DNA of 64,000 nt from Schaalia cardiffensis (GTDB lineage: Bacteria > Actinomycetota > Actinomycetes > Actinomycetales > Actinomycetaceae). The stretch is taken from positions 124,001-188,000 of the forward strand of contig NZ_JAEKIA010000002.1 in NCBI RefSeq assembly GCF_016405145.1, written 5' to 3'. The notes under the pieces are model-generated. The model was not told the DNA's origin and searched no databases. It saw only the letters and a program-made list of their open reading frames with translations. This document shows, one piece after another, positions 25,899 to 35,257 of the stretch; position 1 is the stretch's first letter; the number at the start of each line of letters is the position of its first letter. Position numbers and translations under genes: made by a program.

Positions 25899-27224
25899 AT
25901 GCGAAAACGCGCCGTACGGATGATCCTCACGGCCGTGACCGTCGTCGCCCTCCTCATGGGTGTCCCCGGTGCGATCGCGACCTCCTCGATCGTCTGGGTA
26001 TCCGACGTGTCCCGCCTCGAGTCGAGGGCGCAGACGATTGCGAGAATGATCGACCGGCGGATCGAGAACGGTGACGCGGTTACTCCTTCCCTGATTGAGG
26101 CGCTCGTCTCTCCTGCGACGATCAGACAAAGCGGCGTACACGCCTCAGTGTCGACCGCTCAAGGCGACCTCATCACAGTACGGACACAGGTTACAGCTCC
26201 CACGCATGTTGTTTACGCCTCGACGAATCAGGGCACGAACGTGCGTCTAGAGGCCTCCGCATTGCCGACAATCGAACGTATCGGCTTCGTCCTCGTCCTG
26301 TATCTCGCTGGAATGGGTGCTTGCTTGATTGTCGGCTTCATCCTCGCCCTGAGATTCTCCCGACGACTGTCTGCACCTTTGATCTACCTCGCGGCTCAAG
26401 CTGAGCAGATCGGTTCGGGCCAGGTAAGAGCGCGGGTTAAACCCTCAGGGATTGAAGAGATCGACCTCGTTCAGGAGGAATTGGCGCGGACAGGAGAACG
26501 AATGGCGGGAAGGCTCGCCGCTGAGCGCCGATTCGCTTCCGATGCCTCGCATCAACTCCGAACCCCACTCACCGCCCTGTCAATGCGATTGGAGGAGATC
26601 GAATTAATCTCCTCCGAGCCGGAGGTTCAAGAAGAAGCGAAGAGCTGTCTTGAACAGGTTGAGCGTCTCACTGCGGTCGTTGCCGAACTGCTCGACTCCA
26701 ATGCGAGGAATGTCGGCCAGACCGAAGCGATCCACATTCTCGAAGCCTTTAACACGCAGCGTGAAGAATGGGAGGCGGCCTTTGCCCAAGCTGGTCGTGA
26801 GCTCGTCTTCACAGACGAGGCGGAACTGCCGATCCTCGCCGATGGAGGGAAAATCTCCCAGGTGCTGGCAACCCTCATTGAGAACTCCTTGCGTTACGGC
26901 GCTGGCACCACTCGGGTGCTTGCCCGAAAGACGGCAAATCGGCGGGGGGTCGTTATTGATGTTTCCGACGAGGGCGAGGGAATTGCTGAAGACTTGGCAC
27001 CCAACGTTTTTGAAAAGGGTGTGTCCGGGCATGGCTCGACTGGAATCGGCTTGGCTTTGGCAAAGGATCTGGCTGGGGCAATGGGTGGGAGATTGGAATT
27101 GACGCGCAACCGGCCACCTGTCTTCTCACTCTCCCTCGCTGCGATTCCCGCATCCCTCGACCCTGATCGGGTCATGCCCCATGGGCCAGTCGTCTCGATG
27201 GGACGCAGATCGCGTCGATTCTGA
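25899..27224 (+). CDS. Sensor histidine kinase
   Basis: This 441-aa membrane kinase has a first membrane helix within residues about 8-35, a short extracytoplasmic sensor region, and a second helix (FVLVLYLAGMGACLIVGFIL) followed by a HAMP segment. The dimerisation domain carries the phospho-accepting His in ASHQLRTPLTAL near residue 217. The ATPase domain has the N box (LIENSLRYG), DEGEGIAED and GSTGIGLALAKDL. ATG 25899 has AAAGAGGAG just upstream. It pairs with the preceding OmpR-type regulator. The stimulus is not evident. Confidence 0.9.
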   Translation: MRKRAVRMILTAVTVVALLMGVPGAIATSSIVWVSDVSRLESRAQTIARMIDRRIENGDAVTPSLIEALVSPATIRQSGVHASVSTAQGDLITVRTQVTAPTHVVYASTNQGTNVRLEASALPTIERIGFVLVLYLAGMGACLIVGFILALRFSRRLSAPLIYLAAQAEQIGSGQVRARVKPSGIEEIDLVQEELARTGERMAGRLAAERRFASDASHQLRTPLTALSMRLEEIELISSEPEVQEEAKSCLEQVERLTAVVAELLDSNARNVGQTEAIHILEAFNTQREEWEAAFAQAGRELVFTDEAELPILADGGKISQVLATLIENSLRYGAGTTRVLARKTANRRGVVIDVSDEGEGIAEDLAPNVFEKGVSGHGSTGIGLALAKDLAGAMGGRLELTRNRPPVFSLSLAAIPASLDPDRVMPHGPVVSMGRRSRRF

Positions 27225-27258
27225 AGCCTCCTCGAGGCGAGCCCGGTCCTGGAGCGAC

Positions 27259-27264
27259 TAGATT
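27259..27264 (+). promoter_or_regulatory. -10 box of purK, leaderless start
   Basis: TAGATT, 7-nt spacer, ATG 27272. No Shine-Dalgarno sequence. Confidence 0.65.
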
Positions 27265-27271
27265 GAAGTGC

Positions 27272-28426
27272 ATGGAGCCCACTCGGAGCACACGCCCGGT
27301 CGTCGCCGTCATCGGAGGCGGGCAGCTCGCCCGCATGATGCAGGAGAGCGCGATCGCCCTCGGCATTGAGCTGCGTCCCCTCGTTGAAGCCCCGGACACT
27401 TCGACTGCTCTGGTCGTCGCCTCCTCAACAGTCGGCCTGCCCAAGAATGACGAGCTTGTTCGCACGCTCGTCGAAGGGGCTGACGTGCTCACTTTCGAAC
27501 ATGAGCACATCCCCCAGGCCCTTCTCGCACAACTCGAGGGCTCGCTCGCCATCGAACCACGCGCCCACGCCCTCTTGTACGCCCAAGATAAGCTCGCGAT
27601 GCGTGAACGCCTCACTCAGATGGGGGCGCCCTGTCCGCGCTGGGCGAGGATCGACACCCTTGAACACTTGCAGGCCTTCGGGGATGAGTGTGGCTGGCCC
27701 CTCATCGTGAAAACACCGACCGGGGGCTATGACGGGCGTGGAGTTCGAGTCGTCCACGAGGCTGAGGACGTGGCCGAATGGTTCGGAAAGGGACCACTCC
27801 TCGCCGAAGAGTTCGTGCCCTTCGTGTCCGAGGTCGCCGCACTGTGCGCCCGAAGACCCTCCGGACAGATCAAGTCGTGGCCTGTTGCGACGAGTGAGCA
27901 GGTCGATGGAGTCTGCTCCGTTGTTACGGCTCCTGCGTTCGGCGTGCGTCCCGAAACTCTCGAAGCGGCGCGTGAACTCGGTGAGAGGATCGCTGAAGAA
28001 CTCGGGGTGACAGGTGTGCTCGCGGTTGAGATGTTCGTGGTCGGCGAGGGCGACGACGAGCACGTCCTCGTCAACGAGCTTGCGATGCGTCCACACAATA
28101 CAGGTCACTGGACCATTGATGGTGCGGTGACGAGCCAATTCGAGCAGCACCTTCGAGCTGTCTTGGACCTGCCTCTCGGTTCAACCGAGCTTCGTGTTCC
28201 CGGTTCGAGCTGCGTCATGGTGAATCTTTTGGGTTCGAGTTTCCCCTGTCCGGCTCGCGCCCTCGGACAAGCCCTGGAAGGTCATCCTGAAGCGAAGGTC
28301 CATATCTACTCCAAAGCCGTTCGTCCGGGCCGCAAACTCGGCCATGTGACGGTTGTGAACGCCGATCCGGTGCGTGCCCGGGCTGAGGCTGAAGAAGTTG
28401 TTGCTGCCCTTCGCGGCCAGGTCTGA
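27272..28426 (+). CDS. purK: 5-(carboxyamino)imidazole ribonucleotide synthase
   Basis: PurK is an ATP-grasp enzyme of purine synthesis that makes N5-CAIR from AIR, bicarbonate and ATP. VVAVIGGGQLARMMQESA is the characteristic N-terminus. LIVKTPTGGYDGRGV is the ATP-grasp loop and NELAMRPHNTGHWTIDG the active-site signature. It has 384 aa. ATG 27272 is favoured by the -10 box 7 nt upstream. purE follows after about 100 bp with its own ribosome binding site, giving a purK-purE unit. Confidence 0.96.
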   Translation: MEPTRSTRPVVAVIGGGQLARMMQESAIALGIELRPLVEAPDTSTALVVASSTVGLPKNDELVRTLVEGADVLTFEHEHIPQALLAQLEGSLAIEPRAHALLYAQDKLAMRERLTQMGAPCPRWARIDTLEHLQAFGDECGWPLIVKTPTGGYDGRGVRVVHEAEDVAEWFGKGPLLAEEFVPFVSEVAALCARRPSGQIKSWPVATSEQVDGVCSVVTAPAFGVRPETLEAARELGERIAEELGVTGVLAVEMFVVGEGDDEHVLVNELAMRPHNTGHWTIDGAVTSQFEQHLRAVLDLPLGSTELRVPGSSCVMVNLLGSSFPCPARALGQALEGHPEAKVHIYSKAVRPGRKLGHVTVVNADPVRARAEAEEVVAALRGQV

Positions 28427-28530
28427 GAGCTGTGTGTGAGCAAGGCTCTCAGCGTGCGGCGCATCCTTGTTGAGCTTGAGCCCTTCGACTTCTCTTCCCT
28501 ATTCACGAGGCTTCCTGAAAGGAGCATCCG

Positions 28531-29100
28531 ATGAACGATTCGACCCCTGAGCTTGATATTCCTTTGAGCGCAACCGGCCCTCACCCCCTCGTCGGTGTCG
28601 TCATGGGCTCCGATTCGGATTGGCCGACTATGGAACCCGCCGTTGCTGCCCTCGCGGAGTTCGGCATCGCTTGCGAAGTCGGCGTCGTTTCGGCTCACCG
28701 AATGCCCGAGGACATGCTTGCCTATGGCCGTTCGGCCTCGGCTCGGGGTTTGCGGGTCATCATCGCTGGAGCGGGGGGCGCCGCACACCTGCCCGGTATG
28801 CTCGCTGCTCTCACTGAGCTTGCGGTCGTGGGCGTCCCCGTTCCACTCAAGCACCTTGATGGAGTGGATTCTCTCCACTCGATCGTGCAAATGCCCGCGG
28901 GAGTGCCCGTCGCGACTGTTTCTATTGCTGGTGCGCGTAACGCGGGTTTGCTCGCCGCTCGGATTCTCTCCGCTGGTGAGGGGCCCGAGGCTGAGGCCTT
29001 GCGTGGCAAGATGCGGGACTTCCAAAAGGGGCTGCGCGATCTCGCCTCGGAAAAGGGGGCGGCGCTGGCTGAGAGGGTTGTCGCACGCTCTCAGGGGTGA
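28531..29100 (+). CDS. purE: N5-carboxyaminoimidazole ribonucleotide mutase
   Basis: Class I PurE converts the product of PurK, N5-CAIR, to [21 protein letters not shown] and [13 protein letters not shown] hold the active-site Ser/Asp/His, and [13 protein letters not shown] is the conserved glycine-rich loop. At 189 aa it has an N-terminal extension of about 20 residues compared with the minimal enzyme. AAAGGAG precedes the ATG. Confidence 0.96.
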   Translation: MNDSTPELDIPLSATGPHPLVGVVMGSDSDWPTMEPAVAALAEFGIACEVGVVSAHRMPEDMLAYGRSASARGLRVIIAGAGGAAHLPGMLAALTELAVVGVPVPLKHLDGVDSLHSIVQMPAGVPVATVSIAGARNAGLLAARILSAGEGPEAEALRGKMRDFQKGLRDLASEKGAALAERVVARSQG

Positions 29101-29355
29101 GAGCAACACCGGGAAATGCTGCTCGCTTGGGCTTTGGCTGTGAATGAGGACCCCGCGTGGAGCATGGGGTGTCTAAGAGGCGGGAGTGAAGTCCGGCAGG
29201 GGATGCTGAGTTTGCGCGGCCTATGGGTGGTGAAGACCCGAGGGGTCGGGGGCTATGACTTGGGGAACCGTGCCCCTCAAGACCTCAGGGAACCCCTGCG
29301 TTGCTGATTGTGGCTCTGGCTGTTCAGCCGTTTCCTCGCCGCTCTCATGGGGTGT

Positions 29356-31041
29356 TTAACGACCGAAGGCGTTGAAATCTTCAGTGGTCAAAGTCCCATT
29401 GCGGAGCTTTTCGAAGAACTCGGGTGCGGTCTCATCTTCCAGGAGCACTGCGGAAGATCCCACATCCGTGCGGAAATCGAGAGACTCGACTGGCGGGATT
29501 CCACTCAAGCCCTGCGTACCCGCATCCTTGAACGCAAGGACAAGACGTGCAATATCCAGGAGGGAAGTGTCCTCGTCAACTGTGAAGGATCCAGAACCCG
29601 CACGTTCGACTCGCAAAGTACGTGCAGGATAAAGAAAAGTCGTTGGGGCGAGAGCCTTTTCAATCGTCTTCGATACGACTTGGCGTTGACGCTTGGCGCG
29701 ACCGATATCCCCCTCGGGATCCTGGTAGCGCATACGTGAGAAGGCGAGCGCCGTCTTCCCATCAACATCGTGGCAGCCCGCGGTCCATTCGAGAGTAGAA
29801 GGATCGTCGCTCACATTGCCGTCATAGCAGACGTTGATGCCGTCAACGGCGTCTACCATATTCGAGACTCCGCCCATGCCGATCTGCACGTAATGATCGA
29901 CGGTGAGTCCGCTGAGAGATTCAACGGTCTTCACGAGCAATTCAGGGCCACCGTAGGAGAAGGACGCATTGATCTTGTCCCAGCCGTAGCCAGGGATCTC
30001 AACATAGGTGTCTCGTGGGATGGAAACAGCTGACTTTTGACCGTTGGGCGCAATATTGACCAGCATGATGGAGTCTGAGCGTTCCGAGCCTTCGAAGTCG
30101 TCTTGTACAGCGCCATCATCACGAGAGTCCGAGCCAGCGAGAAGATATGTGGTCCCTGGCGTGTCCGCAGCCCCAGAAAGAGCGGAGGTCCGGCCTAAGT
30201 TCTGGTTCGCATCCCACATCAAGAAGCCCACCCAGCCGCTCAGGATGAGGACGAGTAAAAGGAACACTTTGAAAAGCCTGCCGCGAAGACGACGGGCTCG
30301 CTTGAGTCGTGGCCGAGGCGCGGAATGTGGCGCTTGAGAGGGGCCGCGACGCGGCGTGAGCGTCGTGGGCCGAGGTTGTTGGCGCTCATGTGAAAACCCT
30401 TCCGCCTGAGCGCGGGCCTGGGGGGAAGCCCCCTGACGCAGACTCTTGCGTTTGGGAGCGAAAGCAGGTGGAAGATCACGTTGAGGCTGATCGGCAGTCG
30501 TCGGCAGAAGAGGACGATCAGCTTGGGGCTCGGGGGATGCGGAGTCGACGCGCCATGCACGCGCCTGAGCATCATCTGCGGCGATGCCATAGACCCGTGG
30601 GCGTGTACGAAAGACCGGCATCTGCCCGCCCTGATTCGACGGCTCTTGGGTTCTGCGAGCCCCTTGAGCGCTCGGGCGCTTAGGGCGCGGCGAACCTTCG
30701 GCACCGTTTCGGGCATTGGGACTGGCTTGAGAAGCCGCGGAAGGGTGCTGAGAGCCTGTAGACCTGGCCTCAGAGGCCGTAGAACGAGAAGGCCGGGCGG
30801 AAGCGGAAGCAGAAGACTGGGAAGGTGCCAGGGCCTGCGAAGAGCCTGTGAATTGCGTTGAAGATGCCGAAGGGTGCGGGCGCGGCCCATGAGACTCGCG
30901 TTCAACCCGCGCCTGCTCTCCGGGCGTTAAAAGGCGCGAGGAAGCTGAGGATTCACTCCGTTCAGGTGCGTTTTGGGCAGCCTGTGACAAAGGGCGGGAA
31001 CGCCGCTCCTTGGGGCTGAACGAGGGAGGATATTCGCTCAT
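29356..31041 (-). CDS. LytR-CpsA-Psr (LCP) family glycopolymer ligase with long cytosolic N-terminus
   Basis: LCP proteins transfer lipid-linked glycopolymers onto peptidoglycan outside the membrane. The first ~265 residues are Ser/Pro/Arg/Gln-rich and probably disordered. A single membrane helix (FKVFLLLVLILSGWVGFL) then leads to the LCP domain: YLLAGSDSRDD, SDSIMLVNI, SIPRDTYVEIPGYG, ALAFSRMRYQDPEGDIGRAK. The catalytic-region Asp and Arg residues are present. It is 561 aa, longer than usual because of the tail. Its ATG overlaps the stop of the preceding LCP gene (ATGA). Position next to a 30-kb glycan region suggests it attaches one of those polymers. Confidence 0.9.
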   Translation of the reverse strand: MSEYPPSFSPKERRSRPLSQAAQNAPERSESSASSRLLTPGEQARVERESHGPRPHPSASSTQFTGSSQALAPSQSSASASARPSRSTASEARSTGSQHPSAASQASPNARNGAEGSPRPKRPSAQGARRTQEPSNQGGQMPVFRTRPRVYGIAADDAQARAWRVDSASPEPQADRPLLPTTADQPQRDLPPAFAPKRKSLRQGASPQARAQAEGFSHERQQPRPTTLTPRRGPSQAPHSAPRPRLKRARRLRGRLFKVFLLLVLILSGWVGFLMWDANQNLGRTSALSGAADTPGTTYLLAGSDSRDDGAVQDDFEGSERSDSIMLVNIAPNGQKSAVSIPRDTYVEIPGYGWDKINASFSYGGPELLVKTVESLSGLTVDHYVQIGMGGVSNMVDAVDGINVCYDGNVSDDPSTLEWTAGCHDVDGKTALAFSRMRYQDPEGDIGRAKRQRQVVSKTIEKALAPTTFLYPARTLRVERAGSGSFTVDEDTSLLDIARLVLAFKDAGTQGLSGIPPVESLDFRTDVGSSAVLLEDETAPEFFEKLRNGTLTTEDFNAFGR

Positions 31042-32348
31042 TGACTCGGTGGGCAGGTCTGCGGGGGAGTGGGTGCGGGCTCAGGACTCGAAGCTTTAGC
31101 GGCTGAAGAATCAGCCGGGGGCTGGGAAGGATTGGTCTGTGAATCACCCGAGGAATCCCCGGTTTGAGAGGGATCGGATTGTGGCTCGGACTCGCCGGGG
31201 AAAGGAACGACCTGCTGGGTGCCGGTCCCATCGGTGTAGGTCATACCTGCAGGAAGGGGCGCGTCGGACTTCAAAACCTCCCATAGGAGAGAAGCATCCG
31301 GTTCGATTGCGACTACCCGATTCGGATCATGCGGCGCGTTCGCCCACGGCAGGGTGACGAAACGGATATTGGCTTTGTCCAAGTTGAGGAGGGAAAGAAG
31401 AAGCCCCGCATCAGAATTGATATCCGCAAGATTCGGCGAAACCGTCAAAGAAGCGATCGTCGCCTGCAAGAAGGACAGGAGAGCCGGAAGATCGGTGACG
31501 AAGTTTTTCGACAGGACTTCACGCAGTATCGCGGAGACGAGCTCCTGCTGGCGGCCGATCCTCGAAATATCGGAACCATCGCCGATCTCTTTGCGGGCGC
31601 GGGCGAAGGCGAGCGCCGTCATGGAGTCGAAACGCTGACAACCAGCGTGCACATCAAGGCCCGCGAGCTCATCGTACATATCCTCGGGAACGTCGAACCA
31701 GACACCCCCGAGTGCGTCGATCATTCCCTTGAACCCAGTGAAGTCCACGATCACGAAAGCATCAATGTGGACGCCGGTGAGCTCCTCAACGGTGGCCTTC
31801 GTGCAGGCGATACCGCCCGCAAGGTCATTGGTGACCGCCCCGGTGGAAAAAGCAGAATTGAACATTCCCGTGTATTCGTAGGTCTGCGCGCCGCTGGACA
31901 GAGTGCACGAGGGAATGTCAGTGATGAGGTCGCGGGGAATCGAAACAACGGTGATGGACTGACGATCAGCGGAGATATGCGCGATCATCGTCGTATCCGA
32001 CTGGATCGTGGAAAGTTCTTCAGCGTCGCCGTAGCCCGAATCATCCTGGTTGTATCGCGAGTCCACGCCCGAAACGAGCAGATTGATCGGCTGTCCTTCG
32101 AACTGGTCGATTGGAGTGATCGTCTCCGCGGACTGCTCAGAATCCGCAGACAAATGCGAAATGTCGAGCACGGACTCCTTCACCTGGTTCGCGAGGGCGT
32201 TGTAGACGAAAACGCTTGTTGTCACTACGAAGAGTGAGCTTGCGAGGAAAACAGCGAGGAGGGCGCGAAGCACACCGAAACGGTACGGCGAGGTTGCCGC
32301 ATGCTGAATCGGGAGCCGACGGCTCAGAGTTTCGTGTTTGCTCATCAA
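31038..32348 (-). CDS. LytR-CpsA-Psr (LCP) family glycopolymer ligase
   Basis: This 436-aa LCP protein has a short cytosolic start, a membrane helix (ALLAVFLASSLFVVTTSVFV), and an LCP domain with LLVSGVDSRYNQDD, QSDTTMIAHI, VVSIPRDLITDIPS and ALAFARARKEIGDGSDISR. The C-terminal ~45 residues are Ser/Pro-rich. The start is TTG 32348 (6 nt after TACGAT) or the adjacent ATG 32345 with AAGGA upstream. It overlaps the downstream LCP gene by 4 nt. With the GT2 and DUF2304 genes 29 bp upstream it may form a four-gene operon. Confidence 0.9.
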   Translation of the reverse strand: MMSKHETLSRRLPIQHAATSPYRFGVLRALLAVFLASSLFVVTTSVFVYNALANQVKESVLDISHLSADSEQSAETITPIDQFEGQPINLLVSGVDSRYNQDDSGYGDAEELSTIQSDTTMIAHISADRQSITVVSIPRDLITDIPSCTLSSGAQTYEYTGMFNSAFSTGAVTNDLAGGIACTKATVEELTGVHIDAFVIVDFTGFKGMIDALGGVWFDVPEDMYDELAGLDVHAGCQRFDSMTALAFARARKEIGDGSDISRIGRQQELVSAILREVLSKNFVTDLPALLSFLQATIASLTVSPNLADINSDAGLLLSLLNLDKANIRFVTLPWANAPHDPNRVVAIEPDASLLWEVLKSDAPLPAGMTYTDGTGTQQVVPFPGESEPQSDPSQTGDSSGDSQTNPSQPPADSSAAKASSPEPAPTPPQTCPPSQ

Positions 32349-32354
32349 TCCTTG

Positions 32355-32360
32355 ATCGTA
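32355..32360 (-). promoter_or_regulatory. -10-like box before the first LCP gene
   Basis: TACGAT on the minus strand, 6 nt before TTG 32348 and 9 nt before ATG 32345. Confidence 0.4.
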
Positions 32361-32377
32361 GCGTTATATTCGCCGCT

Positions 32378-32797
32378 TCACCCCATGCACTCCCGGTGCT
32401 CTTCGTCATTGTGCGACCCCTCTACGCCTGTGTGAGGCGCAGAATCCGGCTCGTTCTCATCCGCGTTCGCGAGGGCGACGGCGCGAGCGAGGGCCGTGAT
32501 CCGACGCTCCTGAGCGGCCTCCTTCCGATAAGAACTCACGAGCTGAGCGAAGAAAGCGACGACGAGTGCGTAGACGAGAAGGTTCACTCCTCTTTCCACT
32601 CCGAGGCGGTGGGCGACGTGGTTGAGAGTTCCGGGGAACAGGATCGCGAAAACCGCGAACAAGAGGAGAACCAGGATCGAGAGGCGACGCACAGCCAAAT
32701 GCGACTGGGAACGGACCGGCCTCATGATGACAAGCGCAATGAGGACGAAGCCCACAAGGAGAAGGAGCCTGATCAACCAGTACGAGGGCACGCTCAC
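32378..32797 (-). CDS. DUF2304 membrane protein
   Basis: This 139-aa protein has an N-terminal membrane helix (YWLIRLLLLVGFVLIALVIM), two more helices (ILVLLLFAVFAILFPG and VNLLVYALVVAFFAQLV) and a charged C-terminus with coiled-coil character. DUF2304 proteins accompany GT2 polyprenyl-phosphate glycosyltransferases and are thought to anchor or assist them. It overlaps the upstream GT2 gene by 4 nt. A second such pair lies at 52-53 kb. Confidence 0.85.
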   Translation of the reverse strand: MSVPSYWLIRLLLLVGFVLIALVIMRPVRSQSHLAVRRLSILVLLLFAVFAILFPGTLNHVAHRLGVERGVNLLVYALVVAFFAQLVSSYRKEAAQERRITALARAVALANADENEPDSAPHTGVEGSHNDEEHRECMG

Positions 32798-33471
32798 TCC
32801 ATCACCAGATCGACGAGAATATTCACAGAATTGAGCAGGGACTGGCCCTTCGCCCTCGAATACTCGGAGTACTCGATGCTCACAGGGTATTCCGCCCAGG
32901 CCAGGCCGGTCACGGCGAGCTTCTCAACGATTTCGCTCGCATGCGCCATACGGTTGTGCACGAGGGAAAAAGAGGATAAGGCGTCGCGCCGGATCACTCG
33001 CAGACCGTTATGCGCATCCGTCACAGCAAGGCCCGTCTTGCGTCGGGCAGCGCCAGCGGCGCTCTTCAACACCAGTCGACGCATGGGGGACAACCCCTGG
33101 GGGCTCTCGGAGAGAAAACGAGAACCGAGAACGAAACCCAGGTCGTTCTTGCGTGCGAGGGCGCACATCCCTTCGGCATCTTCCACCCGGTGTTGACCAT
33201 CAGCGTCGAAAGTGACGGCGAAACGGGCTTCAGTCTTCTTCAACACCCAGGTGAATCCCGTTTGCAAAGCCGCTCCCTGTCCGAGGTTCACAGGGTGGGG
33301 GATCACCAGGGCTCCTGCCCGTCTGGCGGCGCACACAGTGTCATCGCTTGAGGCGTCGTCGACGCACACGATATTCGGAAAGAACTTTCGCACGGAGGCA
33401 ATAACGCGAGCGATCATCGGCCCCTCGTTATATGCCGGGATCACCACCCACACGTCCGTGTTCCTCTCCAT
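32794..33471 (-). CDS. GT2 glycosyltransferase, polyprenyl-phosphate sugar synthase type
   Basis: This 225-aa enzyme of the DPM1/GT2 class usually transfers one sugar from a nucleotide donor to polyprenyl phosphate. VVIPAYNEGPMIARVI is the donor-binding start, FDADGQH the DxD-type motif, and NGLRVIRRDAL the acceptor loop. GACAAT lies 7 nt before ATG 33471, so the start may be leaderless. It is followed by a DUF2304 partner and two LCP ligases. Confidence 0.9.
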   Translation of the reverse strand: MERNTDVWVVIPAYNEGPMIARVIASVRKFFPNIVCVDDASSDDTVCAARRAGALVIPHPVNLGQGAALQTGFTWVLKKTEARFAVTFDADGQHRVEDAEGMCALARKNDLGFVLGSRFLSESPQGLSPMRRLVLKSAAGAARRKTGLAVTDAHNGLRVIRRDALSSFSLVHNRMAHASEIVEKLAVTGLAWAEYPVSIEYSEYSRAKGQSLLNSVNILVDLVME

Positions 33472-33478
33472 ATGGGGA

Positions 33479-33484
33479 ATTGTC
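33479..33484 (-). promoter_or_regulatory. -10-like box of the GT2 gene
   Basis: GACAAT on the minus strand with a 7-nt spacer to ATG 33471. Confidence 0.45.
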
Positions 33485-33560
33485 CCACTTGGGCACCACT
33501 CGCGGGAAGCTGGGTGCGTGAAGGGCGACTACAGTATTCGACAAGACGAGGAGGGCAGCG

Positions 33561-34154
33561 ATGATCGAAGCGAGCGCCGATATCGACGAGGGCGTGAGAG
33601 TACCGGACTCATCGAAGATCTGGCATCTCGCCCAGGTCCGATCCGGCGCCCGCATCGGCGAAGACTGCATCATCGGCCGGGGCGCATACATTGGAGCAGG
33701 AGTCGAAATGGGGGACGCCTGCAAGGTCCAGAACTATGCGCTCCTCTACGAGCCCGCCCGCCTCGGCAAGGGAGTGTTCATCGGCCCGGCCGCAGTGCTG
33801 ACGAATGATCGCCACCCGCGCGCGATCAACGAGGACGGAAGCCCGAAAACTGCCGAGGACTGGGAACCGGTCGGCGTTTCAATCGGCGATGGCGCCTCGA
33901 TCGGCGCCCGTTCGGTGTGCGTCGCCCCTGTGAGGATCGGTCGCTGGGCGCTCGTCGCAGCGGGCTCGGTCGTGACGAAAGACGTTCCAAACTACGCGCT
34001 CGTCGCGGGCGTGCCCGCCAAGAGGATCGGCTGGGTCGGGGAAGCGGGCCTCCCCCTCATCCCCACGGCAGACCCCTCGCTCTTCGAATGCCCGACAACG
34101 GGGACGCGCTACAGGCTCACAGCGCCCGACGCCTTGGAGAAGGACACCCGATGA
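33561..34154 (+). CDS. UDP-3-amino-GlcNAcA N-acetyltransferase (WbpD/WlbB type)
   Basis: This 197-aa left-handed beta-helix acetyltransferase is predicted to acetylate the 3-amino group of UDP-2-acetamido-3-amino-2,3-dideoxy-glucuronic acid with acetyl-CoA. Hexapeptide repeats run through residues 5-150 (IWHLAQVRSGARIGEDC, VSIGDGASIGARSV). VLTNDRHPRA is diagnostic for this subgroup, and ALVAGVPAKRIGWV ends the acetyl-CoA site. AGGAGGGC lies before the ATG. Its TGA overlaps the next ATG (ATGA). Confidence 0.88.
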   Translation: MIEASADIDEGVRVPDSSKIWHLAQVRSGARIGEDCIIGRGAYIGAGVEMGDACKVQNYALLYEPARLGKGVFIGPAAVLTNDRHPRAINEDGSPKTAEDWEPVGVSIGDGASIGARSVCVAPVRIGRWALVAAGSVVTKDVPNYALVAGVPAKRIGWVGEAGLPLIPTADPSLFECPTTGTRYRLTAPDALEKDTR

Positions 34155-35257
34155 CCTTCGAGAGGATCCCCGCCGCCCAACCCCTCATCGGCGAGGAGGA
34201 GATCGAAGCGGTCGGCGCGGTCATGCGCTCCGGCATGCTCGCCCAAGGACCGCAGGTCGCCGCCTTCGAAGAGGAATTCGCCGCCGTCCTCGTCCCCGGG
34301 ACTTCAGCCGTCGCCGTGAACTCGGGAACCTCCGCCTTGCACCTGGGGCTGCTCGCCGCCGGAATCGGCCCCGGCGATGAGGTCATTGTCCCTTCCTTCA
34401 CCTTCGCCGCGACCGCGAACTCGGTCGCCCTGAGCGGCGCGACCCCCGTCTTCGCCGACATCGACGAAGACTCCTTCTGCCTCGACCCGGCCTGCGTCGA
34501 AGCGGCCATCACTCAGCGAACGACGGCGATCATGCCGGTCCACCTTTACGGACACCCGGCCGCGATGGAGGACATCGGACGGATCGCGAAGAGGCACGGC
34601 CTCATGGTCTTCGAGGACGCCGCCCAGGCTCATGGAGCCTCCCTCAATGGGAAGCACGTCGGCTCCTTCGGCACCTTCGGCGCATTCAGCCTCTACCCGA
34701 CGAAGAACATGACCTCGGGGGAAGGCGGAATGGTGACGACCACGGATAGGGAACTGGCGCGACGGGTGAGGCTCTTGCGCAACCAGGGGATGGAACACCG
34801 CTACGCGAACGAACTCATCGGCTTCAACAACCGGATGACGGACATTCACGCGGCGATCGGCCGAGTCCAACTGAAGAAGATCGAGGCCTGGACCCAGGCT
34901 CGCCGAAAGAACGCCGCATTCTTCGACGAGAACCTTCACGGCGTCATCACCCCGCCGCTCGCCCGCGGCGCCCGCCACGTCTACCACCAGTACACGATCC
35001 GCATCCCCGACCTTGACCGCGAGCGCTTCATGCGCGCCCTGCGCGAGGAATGGGGCATCGACTCGGGAGTGTATTACCCGATCCCGAACCACCACCTGCC
35101 CTCCCTCGAAGGCTTCGCCCCCGGCCTCGATCTTCCCGTGACGCACAAGGCGGCGCGTGAAGTCGTGTCCTTGCCCGTGCACCCCGCCTTGTCGAAAGCC
35201 GATCTCGAACGGATTGTTCACGCCGTGAACACGCTCGCGAAAGCAGGGTCACAATGA
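34151..35257 (+). CDS. DegT/DnrJ/EryC1 aminotransferase (WbpE/WlbC type)
   Basis: This 368-aa PLP-dependent sugar aminotransferase is predicted to aminate UDP-2-acetamido-3-oxo-glucuronic acid at C3 using glutamate. The PLP lysine is in SLYPTKNMTSGEGGMV, with EDAAQAHGASL as the cofactor motif and NNRMTDIHAAIGRVQL as the family dimer motif. It sits in the conserved trio with WbpD- and WbpB-like genes, overlapping both by 4 nt. ATG 34151 is the only start consistent with homologues. Confidence 0.9.
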   Translation: MTFERIPAAQPLIGEEEIEAVGAVMRSGMLAQGPQVAAFEEEFAAVLVPGTSAVAVNSGTSALHLGLLAAGIGPGDEVIVPSFTFAATANSVALSGATPVFADIDEDSFCLDPACVEAAITQRTTAIMPVHLYGHPAAMEDIGRIAKRHGLMVFEDAAQAHGASLNGKHVGSFGTFGAFSLYPTKNMTSGEGGMVTTTDRELARRVRLLRNQGMEHRYANELIGFNNRMTDIHAAIGRVQLKKIEAWTQARRKNAAFFDENLHGVITPPLARGARHVYHQYTIRIPDLDRERFMRALREEWGIDSGVYYPIPNHHLPSLEGFAPGLDLPVTHKAAREVVSLPVHPALSKADLERIVHAVNTLAKAGSQ

